Part shown: in pieces, positions 9,230 through 21,244 of the stretch
Layout: every line of letters begins with the position of its first letter
Position numbering within the stretch: position 1 is the first letter of the stretch
From: Candidatus Gracilibacteria bacterium GN02-872
GTDB taxonomy: Bacteria; Patescibacteriota; Gracilibacteria; BD1-5; UBA6164
Length of the DNA: 64,000 nt
Assembly (NCBI GenBank): GCA_003260325.1
Contig: MOLU01000002.1
Coordinates: 1-64,000 of the forward strand
Reading direction: 5' to 3'
Position numbers and translations under genes: made by a program
The notes under the pieces: model-generated
What the model saw: the letters and a program-made list of their open reading frames with translations, nothing else
Databases searched by the model: none
What the model was told of the DNA's origin: nothing

Positions 9230-10297
9230 TTACTCTCTATTTGGCTTTGAAACTTCAATTCTTTTGATTTCTTCTAAATCCTCAGAATCAGAAATTTTTA
9301 AAATATTCTTTTCTATTTGATTAAACTTTTTATAAGAATTATTATAATGATTTACCGTTGTAGAAAGGCTATTTCATAATTTTTCAAACAGAGTTTCATA
9401 TTCATCTAAATATTTTTTTAAAGAATTTACTTTTTTTACTATTTCTGTTGCTTTTTCTTCAATTATCAAAGCTCGAAGTCATTGTAGAACCGTTTGTAAA
9501 TACGCATAAAAACTCGTTGGACTGACTATAATCACTTTTTTCTCTTTGAATGCATACTCTATCAAATCTGTAGTTTTTGATTCTATTGCTCAAACTTTAT
9601 TCACAATCAGATCATAATAAACTCATTCACTTGGAATAAACATAAAAGCAAAATCCATAGTTTTTTCTTCTGGTTTTATGTATTTTGAGGTTTCATCAAT
9701 TCTTTTCTTCAAATCATTTTTAAATTCTTTTATATAAATTTCTTTTTGCAACAAATCATCTGTTTCAAGAATTTTGTTATAATTTTCAAGCGAAAATTTC
9801 GAATCAATCGGAATTATTTTATCTTTTACAAAAATCGCAGCATCAACTATTTCTCAAGAAGAAAATTTGTACTGAATTTTGTAATTTTCTGGAGGCAAAA
9901 TATTTTTTAAAACATTTTCCAAAAAATATTCTCAAAGAATTCCTCTTTGTTTTGGATTTTTTAAAATATTTTCAAGTCACTCAAGCTGCCCTCAAATATC
10001 TTTGATTTGCTTATTTGTCTCTTCCAAAGAAGAAAGTTTTTTTGTGATTTCTTCTATTTTTTTTGTTGCATCTTTTGTTATTGAAGTATTGATTTCAGCT
10101 TGTTTAATAGTATTTTTTGAGTTTTCTGAGAGTTTGAAGTCAATAGATTTATTTAAATGTAAGATTTGCTGTTGAATAAGCTTCAGGGAGCTTTCATCTG
10201 ATTTTTTTCAAGTTTTTGCAAGAAGATAAAATATAACTCAAACCAAAAACAAGATTATAAGCATCAAAATCACTTCAAGAGATATATTATTTCACAT
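9230..10297 (-). CDS. rmuC: DNA recombination protein RmuC
   Basis: 355 residues. An N-terminal membrane anchor (residues 5-25) is followed by a coiled coil of about 90 residues (SSLKLIQQQILHLNKSIDFK onward) and then the RmuC nuclease-like domain: KQRGILGEYFLENVLKNIL, GEIVDAAIFVKDKIIPIDSK (the D/D-x-K core), MDFAFMFIPSEGVYYDL and VIIVSPTSFYAYLQTV. RmuC limits DNA rearrangement and is thought to act on the DNA at the inner membrane. It lies 25 bases downstream of ruvA, so a recombination operon ruvA-rmuC is likely. Confidence 0.9.
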
Positions 10298-10322
10298 CAA
10301 TTTTTTATTTAAATTTTATTTT

Positions 10323-10913
10323 TTAACTCAAATGTTTAATTGCATAAGGCAAAATAGTTCCTGCATCTGTCAAATCTTCAGGCAATTCTCTGAGAATATT
10401 TTCAACATCTTTTGGATTATATCACATATTTGTCAAAGTTGATTTTATAGAAGAAAACAAATCTTCCTCAATAAAAATTGGTTTTTTTGAACTATTTCTC
10501 ACAACCAGTTCATAATCAAAATCTTTATCTCTCAGTTCAATTATGATTTTTTCAGCCATTTTTTTTCAGATTCATTTTATAGATTCTATGGTTTTATTGT
10601 CTCCAAGTTTTGCCGAAGAAATAAGTAAATCTACTCAAAGAGAAAGTATTTGCATAGCGACTTTTCCTCAGATTCAAGATATTTTTATCAATTCTGAAAA
10701 TAATTTTTTTTCTGTTTTATTTGTGAAAGCAAAAAGATTTTCTGAATTTTCTGTTTTGTGATGATAAACAAAAAGTTCAGTTTCCTCTTCCAAGCTTAGT
10801 TTTGAGTAAATTAGCTCATTTATCCCAAGCTCGTAGCCAACTCAAGAGTTTGTAAGAATTGTAACAGAATTAAATTCTAAATCAATTATTTTTCATTTTA
10901 TGTAAGAAATCAT
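10323..10913 (-). CDS. ruvA: Holliday junction DNA helicase subunit RuvA
   Basis: 196 residues, normal length. It begins MISYIKGKIIDLEFNSVTIL (OB-fold domain I), then GVGYEL. Two helix-hairpin-helix motifs follow: LIKISGIGGKVAMQIL (residues about 70-85) and ESIKGIGKKMAEKIIIEL (about 107-124), with most hairpin glycines encoded by TGA. The C-terminal three-helix domain that contacts RuvB is present (EDLFSSIKSTLTNMGYNPKDVE). RuvA tetramers hold the four-way junction during branch migration. No ruvB is in the window. Confidence 0.93.
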
Positions 10914-11062
10914 TTTTTTATGTTTAAGAATATTTTTTACATTTTACAAATATTTTTTAAAAATACAAAAAATTTTGTTTTGACTTTTTAAAACAAAAAA
11001 TTATACTAAAAAAAATTGATATTTTTTAGCTTAACAGAGAAATTTTTATATTTTAAAATTTT

Positions 11063-11746
11063 ATGAAAAAATACTTAATCTTAACAATTTTGGTTTTTGT
11101 TTTTTCTTGCAATCAAAACCTAGAAATAGAAAACAATATAAATACTTGAGTTGTAGAGCAAACAGAAACTGAAAAATTTTATGCAAATATGAAAGTGACA
11201 AAAACTGGTTGAGCAAGCTTTTGAGAGATAGAAGAACTTAGATGAATTCCTTGAAATACTGATATAGATGCCGAAAAAATGATAATTTATCTAAAAAAAG
11301 TAAATAATTTTCCAGATTCTATTTCTATTTGGTGAAAAGTTAGTGAAGCAGACACAAAAAAAATAGTTAAAATTATAGCTGAACAATCACAAAAAAAAGA
11401 TTTGAAAAAACTTGACTTAACTATTCCTGTAGCTTATTTAAGCGAAGAAATATTAGAATCAATAACTGATATAAAAATAAACTGAGATTTGCAAGTAGAT
11501 TTTTTCCCAATAAATTCAAAAGACCGTGAGAAAAAATTATTTATTCCAAATAAAATATTGAAAAAAATTGTAGAAAAAAATAATGTAACAAAAAATTTTT
11601 TTATAGAATCTTTTATCTTAAACGACGGAAAAGATTTAGATAAATTATGTAGATTGGAAAATGATGATTGAACTTTTTGAAGTATGTACAAAGAAAAAGT
11701 TTTTTGCTGATGAGCTTATTTTTGAGTTAAAGCTAAGAGTATTTAA
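11063..11746 (+). CDS. Predicted lipoprotein, unknown function
   Basis: 227 residues. The first 16 residues are a lipoprotein signal ending in a lipobox-like VFVFS-C, followed by a polar mature N-terminus. The body is alpha/beta with KVSEADTKKIVKIIAEQSQK and a C-terminal KVFCGGAYFGVKAKS. No known family is recognised. It is a single gene transcribed divergently from ruvA. After the stop a 258-base gap with short TAA-interrupted frames leads to secA. Confidence 0.7.
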
Positions 11747-12004
11747 TATTTTTAATTTACAAAATGATGGAAAGTTTGTGATTTAGAAAAGTGATTCCTG
11801 ACGAGAAAAATAGATAATTCAGTAAACAATGTTTATTATAAATTTTACACAAAATAGCAAGAAAAAGAGTTTTTTAGTCGTTGCAATAGAAGTTGAAAAA
11901 ATTAAGTAAAGAATATTTTGCTTATTTTTTTCTTTTTTTTATTGAAAAAAAAAGTTTTTTTTGTATAATTCCAAATGAAAAAATTTATAAATAATTAAAA
12001 ATAA

Positions 12005-14602
12005 ATGATTGAAGAAATAATAAAAGCTATTTTTTGAGATCCAAGTGAGAAAAAAGTAAAACAACTTACAAAAGTTTTGACTAAAATTAAAGAATTTGAA
12101 AAATCTCAAGAAAATTATACTTTAGATGATGTTAAAAAGAAAACTCAAGAATTTAAAGAACTTTTTGTCTGACTTGATATTAACTCAAAAGAAGATTCAA
12201 AAAAAATAAAAGATATTTTAGAAAATATAAAAGCTGAGGCTTTTGCGCTTGTAAAAACTACAGCTAAACTTTTATATGGAAAAGAGTTTGAGCTTAGAGA
12301 TGGAAGAACTATGACTTGGAATATGATTCACTATGATGTGCAATTTATCTGAGGTTTAGCTATTCACGAAGGTGCAATTGCAGAGATGAAAACTTGAGAA
12401 TGAAAAACTCTTGTGGCTACTTTGCCAGCTTATTTAAATGCTTTAACTGGTTACTCTGTTCATATCGTTACTGTAAATGATTATTTAGCAAACAGAGACT
12501 GGGCTGAAATGTGAGTTTTATACGATGCTCTTGGACTTACTACAGGAGTTGTTTACTGAAATCAACCAAGAACAGACAAAAAAGAAGCTTATGAGTGTGA
12601 TATAGTTTACGCAACAAATAATGAACTTTGATTTGACTATTTGAGAGATAATATGGTTATTTCAAAAGAAGATAAATTTCAAAAACATTTATTTTTTGCT
12701 ATTATAGATGAAGTTGACTCTATTTTGATTGATGAAGCTAGAACTCCACTTATTATTTCTATGCCAGATGATGAGCCAACAAGTAAATATATGCAGTTTG
12801 CAGCTTTGGCAAACCATTTACAGAAATGAGTTCATTATAAAATAGATGAAAAACAAAAAACAGCTACTCTAACAGAAGAATGAATCCAAAAAGTAGAAGA
12901 ACTGCTTAGAATTGATAATATTTATATTTCAGAGCATTATAATGATATCCATCATATAGAAAATGCTTTAAAAGCAATGGCTTCATATCAAAGAGACAAA
13001 GATTATTTAGTTTTGGATTGAGAAGTACAAATAATAGATGAGCATACTTGAAGAGTTCTTGATTGAAGAAGATATTCTGATTGATTACACCAAGCGATAG
13101 AAGCAAAAGAATGAGTAGAAATAAAACAAGAAAGTAGAACTTTAGCTTCTATCACATTTCAAAATTTTTTCAGAATGTACTGGAAGCTAGCTTGAATGAC
13201 TTGAACAGCGAAAACTGAAGAAGAAGAATTTTACAAAGTTTACTGACTTGAAACTTTAATTATTCCTACAAATAAACCTATTGCCAGAGTTGATAAAAAA
13301 GATTTGCTATTTAAAAATGAAAAAGGGAAATTTGATTATGTTGTAAAACTTATAAAAGAAATAGCTGCGACTTGACAACCAATTCTTGTTTGAACTGTTT
13401 CTGTTGAGAAATCTGAATATTTAAGTCAAAGATTAGTTCAAGAATGAATAAAACATAATGTTTTGAATGCAAAAAATCATGCGATGGAAGCTGAAATAGT
13501 TGCTGAAGCTTGACAAAAGTGAGCTATAACTATCGCAACAAATATGGCTTGAAGATGAACAGATATAAAACTTTGAGAATGAGTTACTGAGCTTTGAGGA
13601 CTTTGCATAATTTGAACTGAAAAACACGAAACAAGAAGAATTGATAATCAGTTGAGATGAAGAGCTTGAAGGCAATGAGATCCTGGAACTACACAATTCC
13701 TTATTTCTCCAAATGATGATATAATGAGAATTTTTGGTTGAGATAAACTTTTTGGAATATTTAACTCTCCGATGTTTGCTTCTCTACCTGATGATGAACC
13801 TCTTGCTCAAAGTTGAATGTTGACAAGAAAAGTAACTTCTGTTCAAAAACAAGTAGAGTGACATAACTTTGATATAAGAAAACATATTTTAGAATATGAT
13901 GATGTGATGAATAAGCATAGAAGCATTATTTACAGTAGAAGAGATAAAATTCTTGATAATCAAAATATGCATGAAGATATCAAAGAAATGGTTCAAAACC
14001 AAATTTCAGCTTTGGTTCAATCAGAATTTACAAAACAAAGTCAAAAAGATAATTTTGATGTAAAAGAAATAATTAAAAAAGTAAATGAATTTTTATGAAT
14101 GGAGGCTATTGATGATAAAATAGAGTTAGATGATGTTTCAAATATAAAAGACTGAGAAGAGCTTGCAAAATATATTTGAAATATAGCAATTGATGAATTA
14201 GAAAAAATGAAAGACCAAGCTATAAGCCAAGAAGCATTTTTTGATTTAGAAAAAAGAGTAGTTTTAAGCTCTATTGACGAACTTTGGATGAGGCACATTG
14301 ATTCTATGAGTAAACTAAGAGATGAAGTCGCATTTGAATGATATGCTCAAAGAAATCCTTTGGTGGTTTACAAAGAAAAAGCATTTCAAAAATTTGATAA
14401 TTTAATAAATGAAATAGAATACAAAGTTGTGAAATCAATGTTTTCTATCAGGCAAAATGAACAAGTAGTTTTAGAAGAACCAGAAGCTGTAGAAGTAGAA
14501 AATATGGAAGAATTAGTTAGAGAATTTGAAGAAAAACTAAAACAAACAAAAGATATAGAAAACCAAAGAAATACTGATGAAGTAAAGAAAATCAGGGTTT
14601 AG
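12005..14602 (+). CDS. secA: Protein translocase ATPase SecA
   Basis: 865 residues. NBD1 contains [19 protein letters not shown] (Walker A around residue 128, both P-loop glycines being TGA) and [20 protein letters not shown] (Walker B around 234). NBD2 carries [16 protein letters not shown] and ATNMAGRGTDIKLG near residue 511. The helical scaffold and wing follow. The protein ends KIRV, so the C-terminal zinc-binding SecB-recruiting tail is missing, as in many bacteria. SecA drives preproteins through SecYEG at the cytoplasmic membrane. A TATAAT-like box lies about 40 bases upstream. Confidence 0.96.
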
Positions 14603-14625
14603 CAAAGAAAACTTATTTCAAGTTT

Positions 14626-14654
14626 TTGACAAGATATTTTTTTTATGATAAAAT
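14626..14654 (+). promoter_or_regulatory. Promoter of the 48-residue protein gene
   Basis: TTGACA (14626-14631), 17-base spacer, TAAAAT (14649-14654), 30 bases before the ATG. The -35 is a perfect consensus. Confidence 0.6.
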
Positions 14655-14684
14655 TTAATTACATTTATATAGTAATTACTTTAT

Positions 14685-14831
14685 ATGAAAAATATTATAG
14701 CTAAAATAAAAGCTTGGGATAAGAAAAATTCAAACTTTGACAGTTTGACTTATATGAATATTTTCTTACTTGCTGCTGTGATTTTTGCTGCAAACTTAAA
14801 CCATGCAGCTGCTCACTTAGCAAGTTTATAA
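14685..14831 (+). CDS. 48-residue single-helix membrane protein
   Basis: 48 residues: a basic N-terminus (MKNIIAKIKAWDKKNSNFD) followed by one hydrophobic helix (MNIFLLAAVIFAAN) and a short Ala/His tail LNHAAAHLASL. It has its own consensus promoter and a strong terminator directly after the stop, so it is a true stand-alone small gene with compact transcription. Function unknown; a small membrane regulator or toxin-like peptide is possible. It contains no glycine, so the code does not matter for it. Confidence 0.7.
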   Translation: MKNIIAKIKAWDKKNSNFDSLTYMNIFLLAAVIFAANLNHAAAHLASL

Positions 14832-14868
14832 AAAAATCTTTCTTTTTGAAAGGTTTTTTTTATTTGTC
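14832..14868 (+). terminator. Terminator
   Basis: AAAATCTTTC/GAAAGGTTTT stem (one G-T pair), loop TTTTT, followed by a T run. Confidence 0.75.
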
Positions 14869-14944
14869 AAGTAGCTTTTTTGGAGATGTGAAATATTTAT
14901 GATAAAATGTATATGTTAATTTATTTATAAATAATATTTCTTAA

Positions 14945-17485
14945 ATGGAGAACAAAGAAAATAAAATAATTTTTGATATAAATATCGCTTCTGTTCAAGA
15001 TTTGTACAATATTCTTTTAAATAAAGGATATGATTTTGTAACCTTGGAACCAGAAGAAGAAAAAGTTTCAGTAAAATTTAGAAAAGACTGAAAAATAGTT
15101 GAAGAAAAGTTTATAAAATATCCTATTTATACAGAAATAGTTATAAAAGCAAAAACTATTTCAAATTTGGATGTTTGAGAAACAAAGGAAACTCAAGAGT
15201 GAACTTGAGACACTGAAGTTGATGGAAAAAAATTTAAATCATTAGCAAAAGTTGTGCCTGGAAATTTTTGAGAAAAGTTATTTTTAAAACTAAAAGCAAT
15301 AGAAGAAAAACCAGAGAAAAAAGCTGCTCAAAAAGTAAGCTTGGGACAATTTGTTTGATTTCTTTGAGTTGTTTTGATTATATTGATAATAGTTTTATGA
15401 GCTTGGCTTGCTTTTATCGTTATAAATGCAAAAACTGTTGATGATGTAAGGTTTTTCCTTATGTTATGAATAAATATTAATGATATAAATTCCTTTATTG
15501 CCAAAACTATTATGGTAGTGTTTTCCATTTTAGTTGTTACGTTAACTATATTTTTAATAGTTTTCTTATTTAAATTTTTAACAACAAAAAAAATTTACAA
15601 AAAGAAAAAAACAAAGTTTTTGATTATTTCAGTTCTTGTATTTATTTTTACATTTTCTACAGCTTGAGCTTGGATGTTTTTAGATAAAAAAGTAAGAGAA
15701 CTTCCAGAATGGAACATCTTAGCACTTTGAGATGTAAAAGTCTATGATAATGCAATTTACAACAGAATAATTTATGAAGACGATAAAATAAGAAAAAATA
15801 GAGAAGCTGATTCATTTATAGATGAAAAAAATAGATTAAATATAATTTGACCAATTGATTTAAGATTTGATATAGAAACACTAGCAAAAAGAGAAGAAAA
15901 AAATTGATTAAAAATAAAAAAATATATTTGGACTTTTGGAAATAGTTCTGATAAAGAAGAAACTTTTGTACCTGTTTTAGAATCAAAAACATTTGACAAA
16001 GTATGAAACTATGAAGTTGCAGTAGAAATAGAACTTGAGGACCAATTATGAGAAATCACAAAAAAGAGCTTAAATTGACTTCCAAAAATATGAATTGCTC
16101 ATTTAGTAAAAATAACTGAAAAAGTTTACAATACTGGTAGAAAAAATGTTACATTTGATGCAAACAGTATGAAATCATTGTGAAAAATGAGATGGTATCC
16201 AGAATGAAAAACTGAACCAGTAACTTGATATATTTATACAACTGAAAGTATTGTTGAAGAAACTTCTGTTTATTTATGAGTTTGAGATGAAAAAAATAAT
16301 TATGGTAGATTATTTATAATAAACTGAGATCAAGCAGGAAAGGTAAATTGAAGCATAGAATATGAAGTTTCTCCTATGAATGACAGAGAATACAAACTTC
16401 ATGTAAAAGATTTAAATGCTGATAAATGACTTTGAGCAATTGAAAAATTTACTTGGAGAATAGAATGAAAAATTTATGAAAAAGAATGAGAAGAATGAAA
16501 TCAAGAAAAAGCTAGTGAAACAAAACATATTTTCTGAAATTATTGAAAATATACTGTTACAGTAGAAATGAGTACAACTTCTTGAGAAACTAGAAAAATA
16601 ACTAAAGAAATAGATGTTTGAAGAGAATTAAAAATCAAAGATCCTTTAAAATTTACAACAGATTGACAAGAAGTGGAAGCTGTTCATAATAGTCAAACTT
16701 GAGATTATATAATTCGTGATTATTGAATTCCTTCAACTTTGACTATTGATGCAAGATATGTAAAACCAGACAATATGATTTATAGTTTAGAAGAGATAAG
16801 TTGGGATTATGAATCTGATTGAAAAATAGATTCTAATGACAAAAAAGTAGATTTGACTATAAACAAAGAATGAAAACAAACTGTAACTGTAAATTATAAG
16901 TTTAAAAATATAAGAATTCCTGAAGAAGTTATAGATGTAAAAGAAAAAGTTTACATAGAAGCAGTAAAAAAAGAATATGAAGTAAATTTCAAAATAAATC
17001 AAAATACTGAATATGCTCCTGCAATAATTGGATTTGATGCATCTAAATCAACAGTTAGGGATTCAAACATTTCAAAATTTATTTGGGATTTCTGAGACTG
17101 AATAAAAGAGGAGGCCGATGCGGTTATTGAAGGACATAGATATTTATCGGATGGAGAATATACAGTTTCTTTAACTGTTGTAACTAGTGATTGAAAAAAA
17201 TATTCTACTTCTAAAAAACTAGTTTTGAAACCAAAAGCTCAAAAAGTAAAAATAAAATCAAGTATGAAAAATGCACCAGTTTATCAATGAATAGATTTTG
17301 ATTCTTCTGATTCTATTTGAGATATAATAAGTTATTACTGGGATTTCTGAGACTGAGAAAACTCAACAGAAGCAAATCCAAGCCATTTTTATAAAAAACC
17401 TTGAGAGTATAAAGTGACTTTGAGAGTAGATTTCAGAAATAGAAATATAATGGAAGATACGATGAATATCACGATAAGTCAATAA
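14945..17485 (+). CDS. Membrane-anchored PKD-repeat surface protein
   Basis: 846 residues. The first 130 are cytosolic and charged. Three or four membrane helices follow (about residues 135-245, two of them joined by the basic TTKKIYKKKKTKF). The remaining roughly 600 residues form a chain of PKD-like beta domains; the clearest are FIWDFGDGIKEEAD and YYWDFGDGENSTEA, with the typical W-D-F-G-D-G and a later G-x-Y-x-V-T-L-x-V strand. PKD domains mediate protein or carbohydrate contacts outside the cell, so the C-terminal part probably faces outward. Glycines in FGDG are TGA. Probably a cell-surface adhesion or host-contact protein; no enzymatic motif is visible. Confidence 0.8.
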
Positions 17486-17517
17486 AAAATAGACAAAATA
17501 ACTTGTCTATTTTTTTT
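17484..17517 (+). terminator. Terminator after the PKD protein gene
   Basis: AAAATAGACAA/TTGTCTATTTT stem followed by eight T. Confidence 0.8.
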
Positions 17518-17605
17518 ATTTTTTCATTAAAATATTTTGATTATAAATAAGAACTTTCAAAATAAATTATATTTACTTTATTTGGAAAATCAAAATTTAA
17601 GAAAA

Positions 17606-17637
17606 AATAAAACCTTTAGTTACTTCTAAAGGTTTTT
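17606..17637. terminator. Second hairpin in the convergent gap
   Basis: AAACCTTTAG/CTAAAGGTTT stem with A-rich and T-rich flanks, suited to ending the minus-strand ATPase gene. The rest of 17518-17753 is AT-rich with nothing else recognisable. Confidence 0.6.
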
Positions 17638-17753
17638 ATGTTAATTAAAAAATAATTCTCATTCTTTATACTCTATTTTAAAGAAATTTTCTTATTTTTT
17701 GTTCTTACTTTTTTGCTATTTTTTTAATAAAATTAAAAACTAAATTGACAATT

Positions 17754-20183
17754 TTATCTACTTCAAATTCTGTATTCTATTTCCTTGCTTACAAATTCAA
17801 CATCTCTTCAGTATTTTAGTCTAGAAAGCTCTATATAAGCTTTTGCAAGGGTTTCATCTCAAGTTTCCAAATACGGATTTACTGGAATAATCGAAAAAGG
17901 AGTTGTTGGCTGATTATCAACAGCTAGCTTCATCACAGATTTAAATTTATCCATATTTACTAAATCTTGAGCAGAAAAAGTTGGAGCATAATATTTACTC
18001 ATAAATTCTCAGTCTTCAGGTCAAATCTTATAACTCATTATTGTTCAGACATTACCAAAAATAGCGTTTTTTAGGTTCAAACTTGATTTTGTTAATGCAT
18101 CACTTTGCTCTAATTGTCAAAGATATTGGTGAGCAATATTTAGCGAAAGTCTATATTTTCTGGCTTCTGAAAGAATAGATTCAATCGAATCAGTTACATA
18201 ATTCTGAAATTCATCTATATAAAGATAAAAATCTCTTCTTTCCGCTTTTGGAATAGAATCTCTTCTCATCGCAGCCATTTGTAATTTTGAAACCAAAATC
18301 ATTCACAAAAGTTTTGAGTTGAAGTCTCAAAGTCTTCATTTACTCAAGTTTACAATCAAAATCTTTCCTGATTGCATTATATCTAAAATATCAAAACTTG
18401 ATTTTACTTGTCAAATAATATTTCTCATCATTTTATTTGTTGTAAAACCTGAAAATTTAGCTTGAAAATACGGAATAATTTCAGCTTTTTCTCTTTCTCA
18501 CATTGCTGCATAAGTATTTAACCACCAAGCCTTTACAATCGGATTTTTAACGTATTTTACTCTTTCATTTTGAAAATCTTGATCAACAAAAAGTCTCATT
18601 ACATCAGTTATAGCTCAACCATGCGGATAATCCATCAAAGTCAAAACAGCATTTCTAAAATAATCTTGTATTCTTGGTCAAAAGATTTCATTTCAAAAAA
18701 GTTTTATCATTATATTCAATGCATCAAGAGTTACGAGTTCTTTTTCCTCATCATTATGAGCTTCAAGCAAATTCATTCAAATTGGTCTACTTGTATCACT
18801 TGGATCAAAAATAATTACATCATCAGCTCTTTCTCTTGGAATAAATGGTAGTAAGTCTCTAGCTAAATCTCAGTGAGGATCTATTACACAAATTCATTCT
18901 CAGTTTTTGAAATCTTGTCTAGCCATAACTTGTAAAATACTTGATTTTCAAGTACCAGTTTGTCAAATAACGTAAAAGTGTCTAAATCTGTCTTCAGTTT
19001 TCATTCTGATTTCTTTTTTGATTCATCTGTAGACATTGTATCCAAGCAAAATTCATTCTTTTGGAATATTTGTTGGAGCTTTTACTATTTTGAAATTTTG
19101 CCATTTTATTTCTGGATTTCTATTGTACTTTATGTGAGGGAAGTGAAATATAGAAGCTAGCTCTTCAGTATTTAAAATCATTTTTTTCAGATAAATAGGT
19201 TTCCTAAAATATCTGTACATATAGTTTTTAACAAGTTTTTTATTGCTATGATAAAGAGTTGTTCAAAATTTGTTAAAATCTGGATAATTAAATTGAGTAA
19301 AAGCTGAGGCAATATTTTTTATTTCAGATTCTACAATATTTTTATTATTTCAAGTAACTATAACTCTTATAATAGTTTCAAAACCTGTTTTATCTCATTT
19401 CTCATCAACAGTTTTAGCTCTTTCTTGGCTTAGAGCAGAAGTCTTTTCTTCTTTTTTGCCTTCTTCTTGCTTTGTTGTCAACAAACTAATCAATCCTCTA
19501 AATATTTTTATAGGATTTAAAGTAAACCAAGTTCATTTTCAGTACATTATTTTATTACTTGCAGCACTACATTCTCATTGCCAATCATCATCAATCGGTT
19601 TTAAAAGAATTTGAATTGCAGCAGATTCATCTTCATCAAGTTTTGAAAATGCATTTATTATATTACTCATCGGATCTGATTCTAGCTTTTGATAAGTTTT
19701 GATAGGAAAGAAAAAATCTTTGCTAGTGTTTATATAAGTTCACTCAACATATTTTCTATTTTTAAAAATATTTATTTCTGTTGTTTCCTCTATAATCGCA
19801 TCTGTATAAAATCAGTTTATTTGTTTTTCTATCAAATTTTTATAATTTTTTGGAATAACCACATAAAAATAAGTTTCGTTTTCATAAGTTATGTATTCAA
19901 AACTCATTATATCTTGTCCAAGGATTTTTTTCAAAATCTTTCACGAATAAATAGACTTCAAAGATGCAAAAAGTTGTTCCATTATACCAACCATTTCTTT
20001 GAAATCTTTTGTTGTTTCCTGTCTTTCATCAAGTTCGCTGTCTTTTTTTGGCATTGTAACCCTCAAAAAAGTCAAACTTAAACTTCTTTTGTAGTCATTT
20101 TGTCTTTGAAAAAATTTCAAAATTACAAATGAAACAATTCCGATAAAACAGATAAAAATGATGATTGAAATAAAGTAAGGCAT
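17754..20183 (-). CDS. VirD4/TraG-like type IV secretion ATPase
   Basis: 809 residues. One N-terminal membrane helix (residues 3-24) is followed by a domain of about 360 residues unique to the CPR form. The motor domain has Walker A FYVIGQTGTGKSSILQVMAR, then CVIDPHGDLARDLLPFIP, Walker B YLYIDEFQNYVTDSIESILS, and a downstream SLNIAHQYLGQLE. This order (DUF87/TraM-recognition) belongs to coupling-protein-like ATPases that pump DNA or protein through type IV systems. It may work with the PrgI/TraC/pilin genes at 111-1619. No terminator-free neighbours: the gene is a single unit. Confidence 0.85.
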
Positions 20184-20360
20184 TTCTTTTTTTGTTTTTA
20201 GAAAAATATTTTTTATATTATAACATAAATTTCATAAAAAATAAATAAAAAAACTGGACAAAAGGTTATTTTATTTTATAAATAGATTTTTAAAATTTTG
20301 ATTTTTTTCTAAAAGAAGCACTTAAATATATTAATCATTGTTGAATAATAAAAAAAGTAT

Positions 20361-20387
20361 TTGACAAGAAAAAAAAAAGAATATAAT
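20361..20387 (+). promoter_or_regulatory. Promoter upstream of the C39-like peptidase gene
   Basis: TTGACA (20361-20366) and TATAAT (20382-20387) separated by 15 bases, slightly short. A small inverted repeat ACAAT/ATTGT and a CTCA/TGAG pair lie in the leader before the start. Confidence 0.5.
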
Positions 20388-20482
20388 ATAAACCGTACAA
20401 TCTTAGAATTGTGCAATAACTAGACTCATAGCTACTTTGTGTGAGTTTTATGTTCAATTGGATGATACATTGGGAGATTAAT

Positions 20483-21244
20483 ATGATTTATCCAGTTAAA
20501 AAGGTTATAAAAGCTTCCTTAATTGCTTTAACTTTATTCTTCTCATTATTTACTAACTCTATTGCAGCTGAGTATGAGGTACCATATCCTGGATTTCTTG
20601 CTAGAATACAAGCACATAGTAAATTAGGTGGCTTTTTAAAGGTATCTAGACCTTATAATTATGCTGAACAGGCTACAGGTTATAATCAATCTTGTGGTAT
20701 TGTAGCTTTACTTTTTGCCCATAGTTATCAGACTTATGTTAAGAGTGGTAAACCAGATGCTCTTTCTATTAGTGTTAAAGATGTGAAGGCAGCTGTGGAG
20801 CGTCAGTATAATTCACTAAATTTACCTAATAATTCTATTACATCATTCCCCTATCATTTAAAAAATCTTGCTAGAGGCAATTTAGGACTGGATTCAGTCT
20901 ATAATTACACTAGTATTGATAATATGCCTAAAGATATAGCTAATGGTCGGATCTTTGTTGTAAATTTAAGAAATGATACACCACTGAATAAATTAGGAAT
21001 GGATCATTTTATCACAATATTAAAATCAACCACAATTATTGATAAAAAAGGTAAGACAATTAATTTTACTTATTTTGACCCTTGGTATGGAGAAATAAGG
21101 GAAGCTACAATACAGGATATAAAAAAGAGTTTAGGTGCTCAAGCTAGTATTCGTATTAACTTAGGGAGCAAGTGAAGAATAATTATTTTAAGAGGTAAAA
21201 TTTACCTCTTATTTTTAACTAAATATTTATGAAAAAATATCTAA
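20483..21244 (+). CDS. Secreted C39-like cysteine peptidase, recently acquired
   Basis: Start chosen at ATG 20483 because GGGAG lies seven bases upstream and it gives a clean signal peptide (cleaved after NSIAA, residue 29); an upstream ATG at 20441 is in frame. The papain-like triad is Cys71 (QSCGIVAL), His175 (MDHFITIL) and Asp199 (YFDPWYG). All glycine codons (about 14) are GGN, none TGA, and CGT/CGG arginine codons appear, unlike the neighbours. The frame meets TGA at 21173-21175, surely the donor stop (230 residues); under this code it is Gly and translation runs 23 codons further to TAA 21242-21244, through a terminator hairpin and into the next gene. A strong case for recent transfer from a standard-code organism. 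Substrate unknown. Confidence 0.8.
21189..21217 (+). terminator. Terminator now inside a read-through frame
   Basis: AAGAGGTAAA/TTTACCTCTT stem followed by ATTTTT, 14 bases after the ancestral TGA stop. It fits the donor gene end and now lies within the extended frame. Confidence 0.7.

Noticed and set aside
11747..12004. Short frames such as MMESLGFRKVIPDEKNR before secA
   Set aside because: Several TAA/TAG stops interrupt every frame, no family is recognised, and the gap is only 258 bases; at most a relic.
20441..20482. Upstream ATG as start of the C39-like peptidase
   Set aside because: The later ATG at 20483 has GGGAG at the right distance and gives a standard signal peptide; the upstream start would put 14 residues in front of it.
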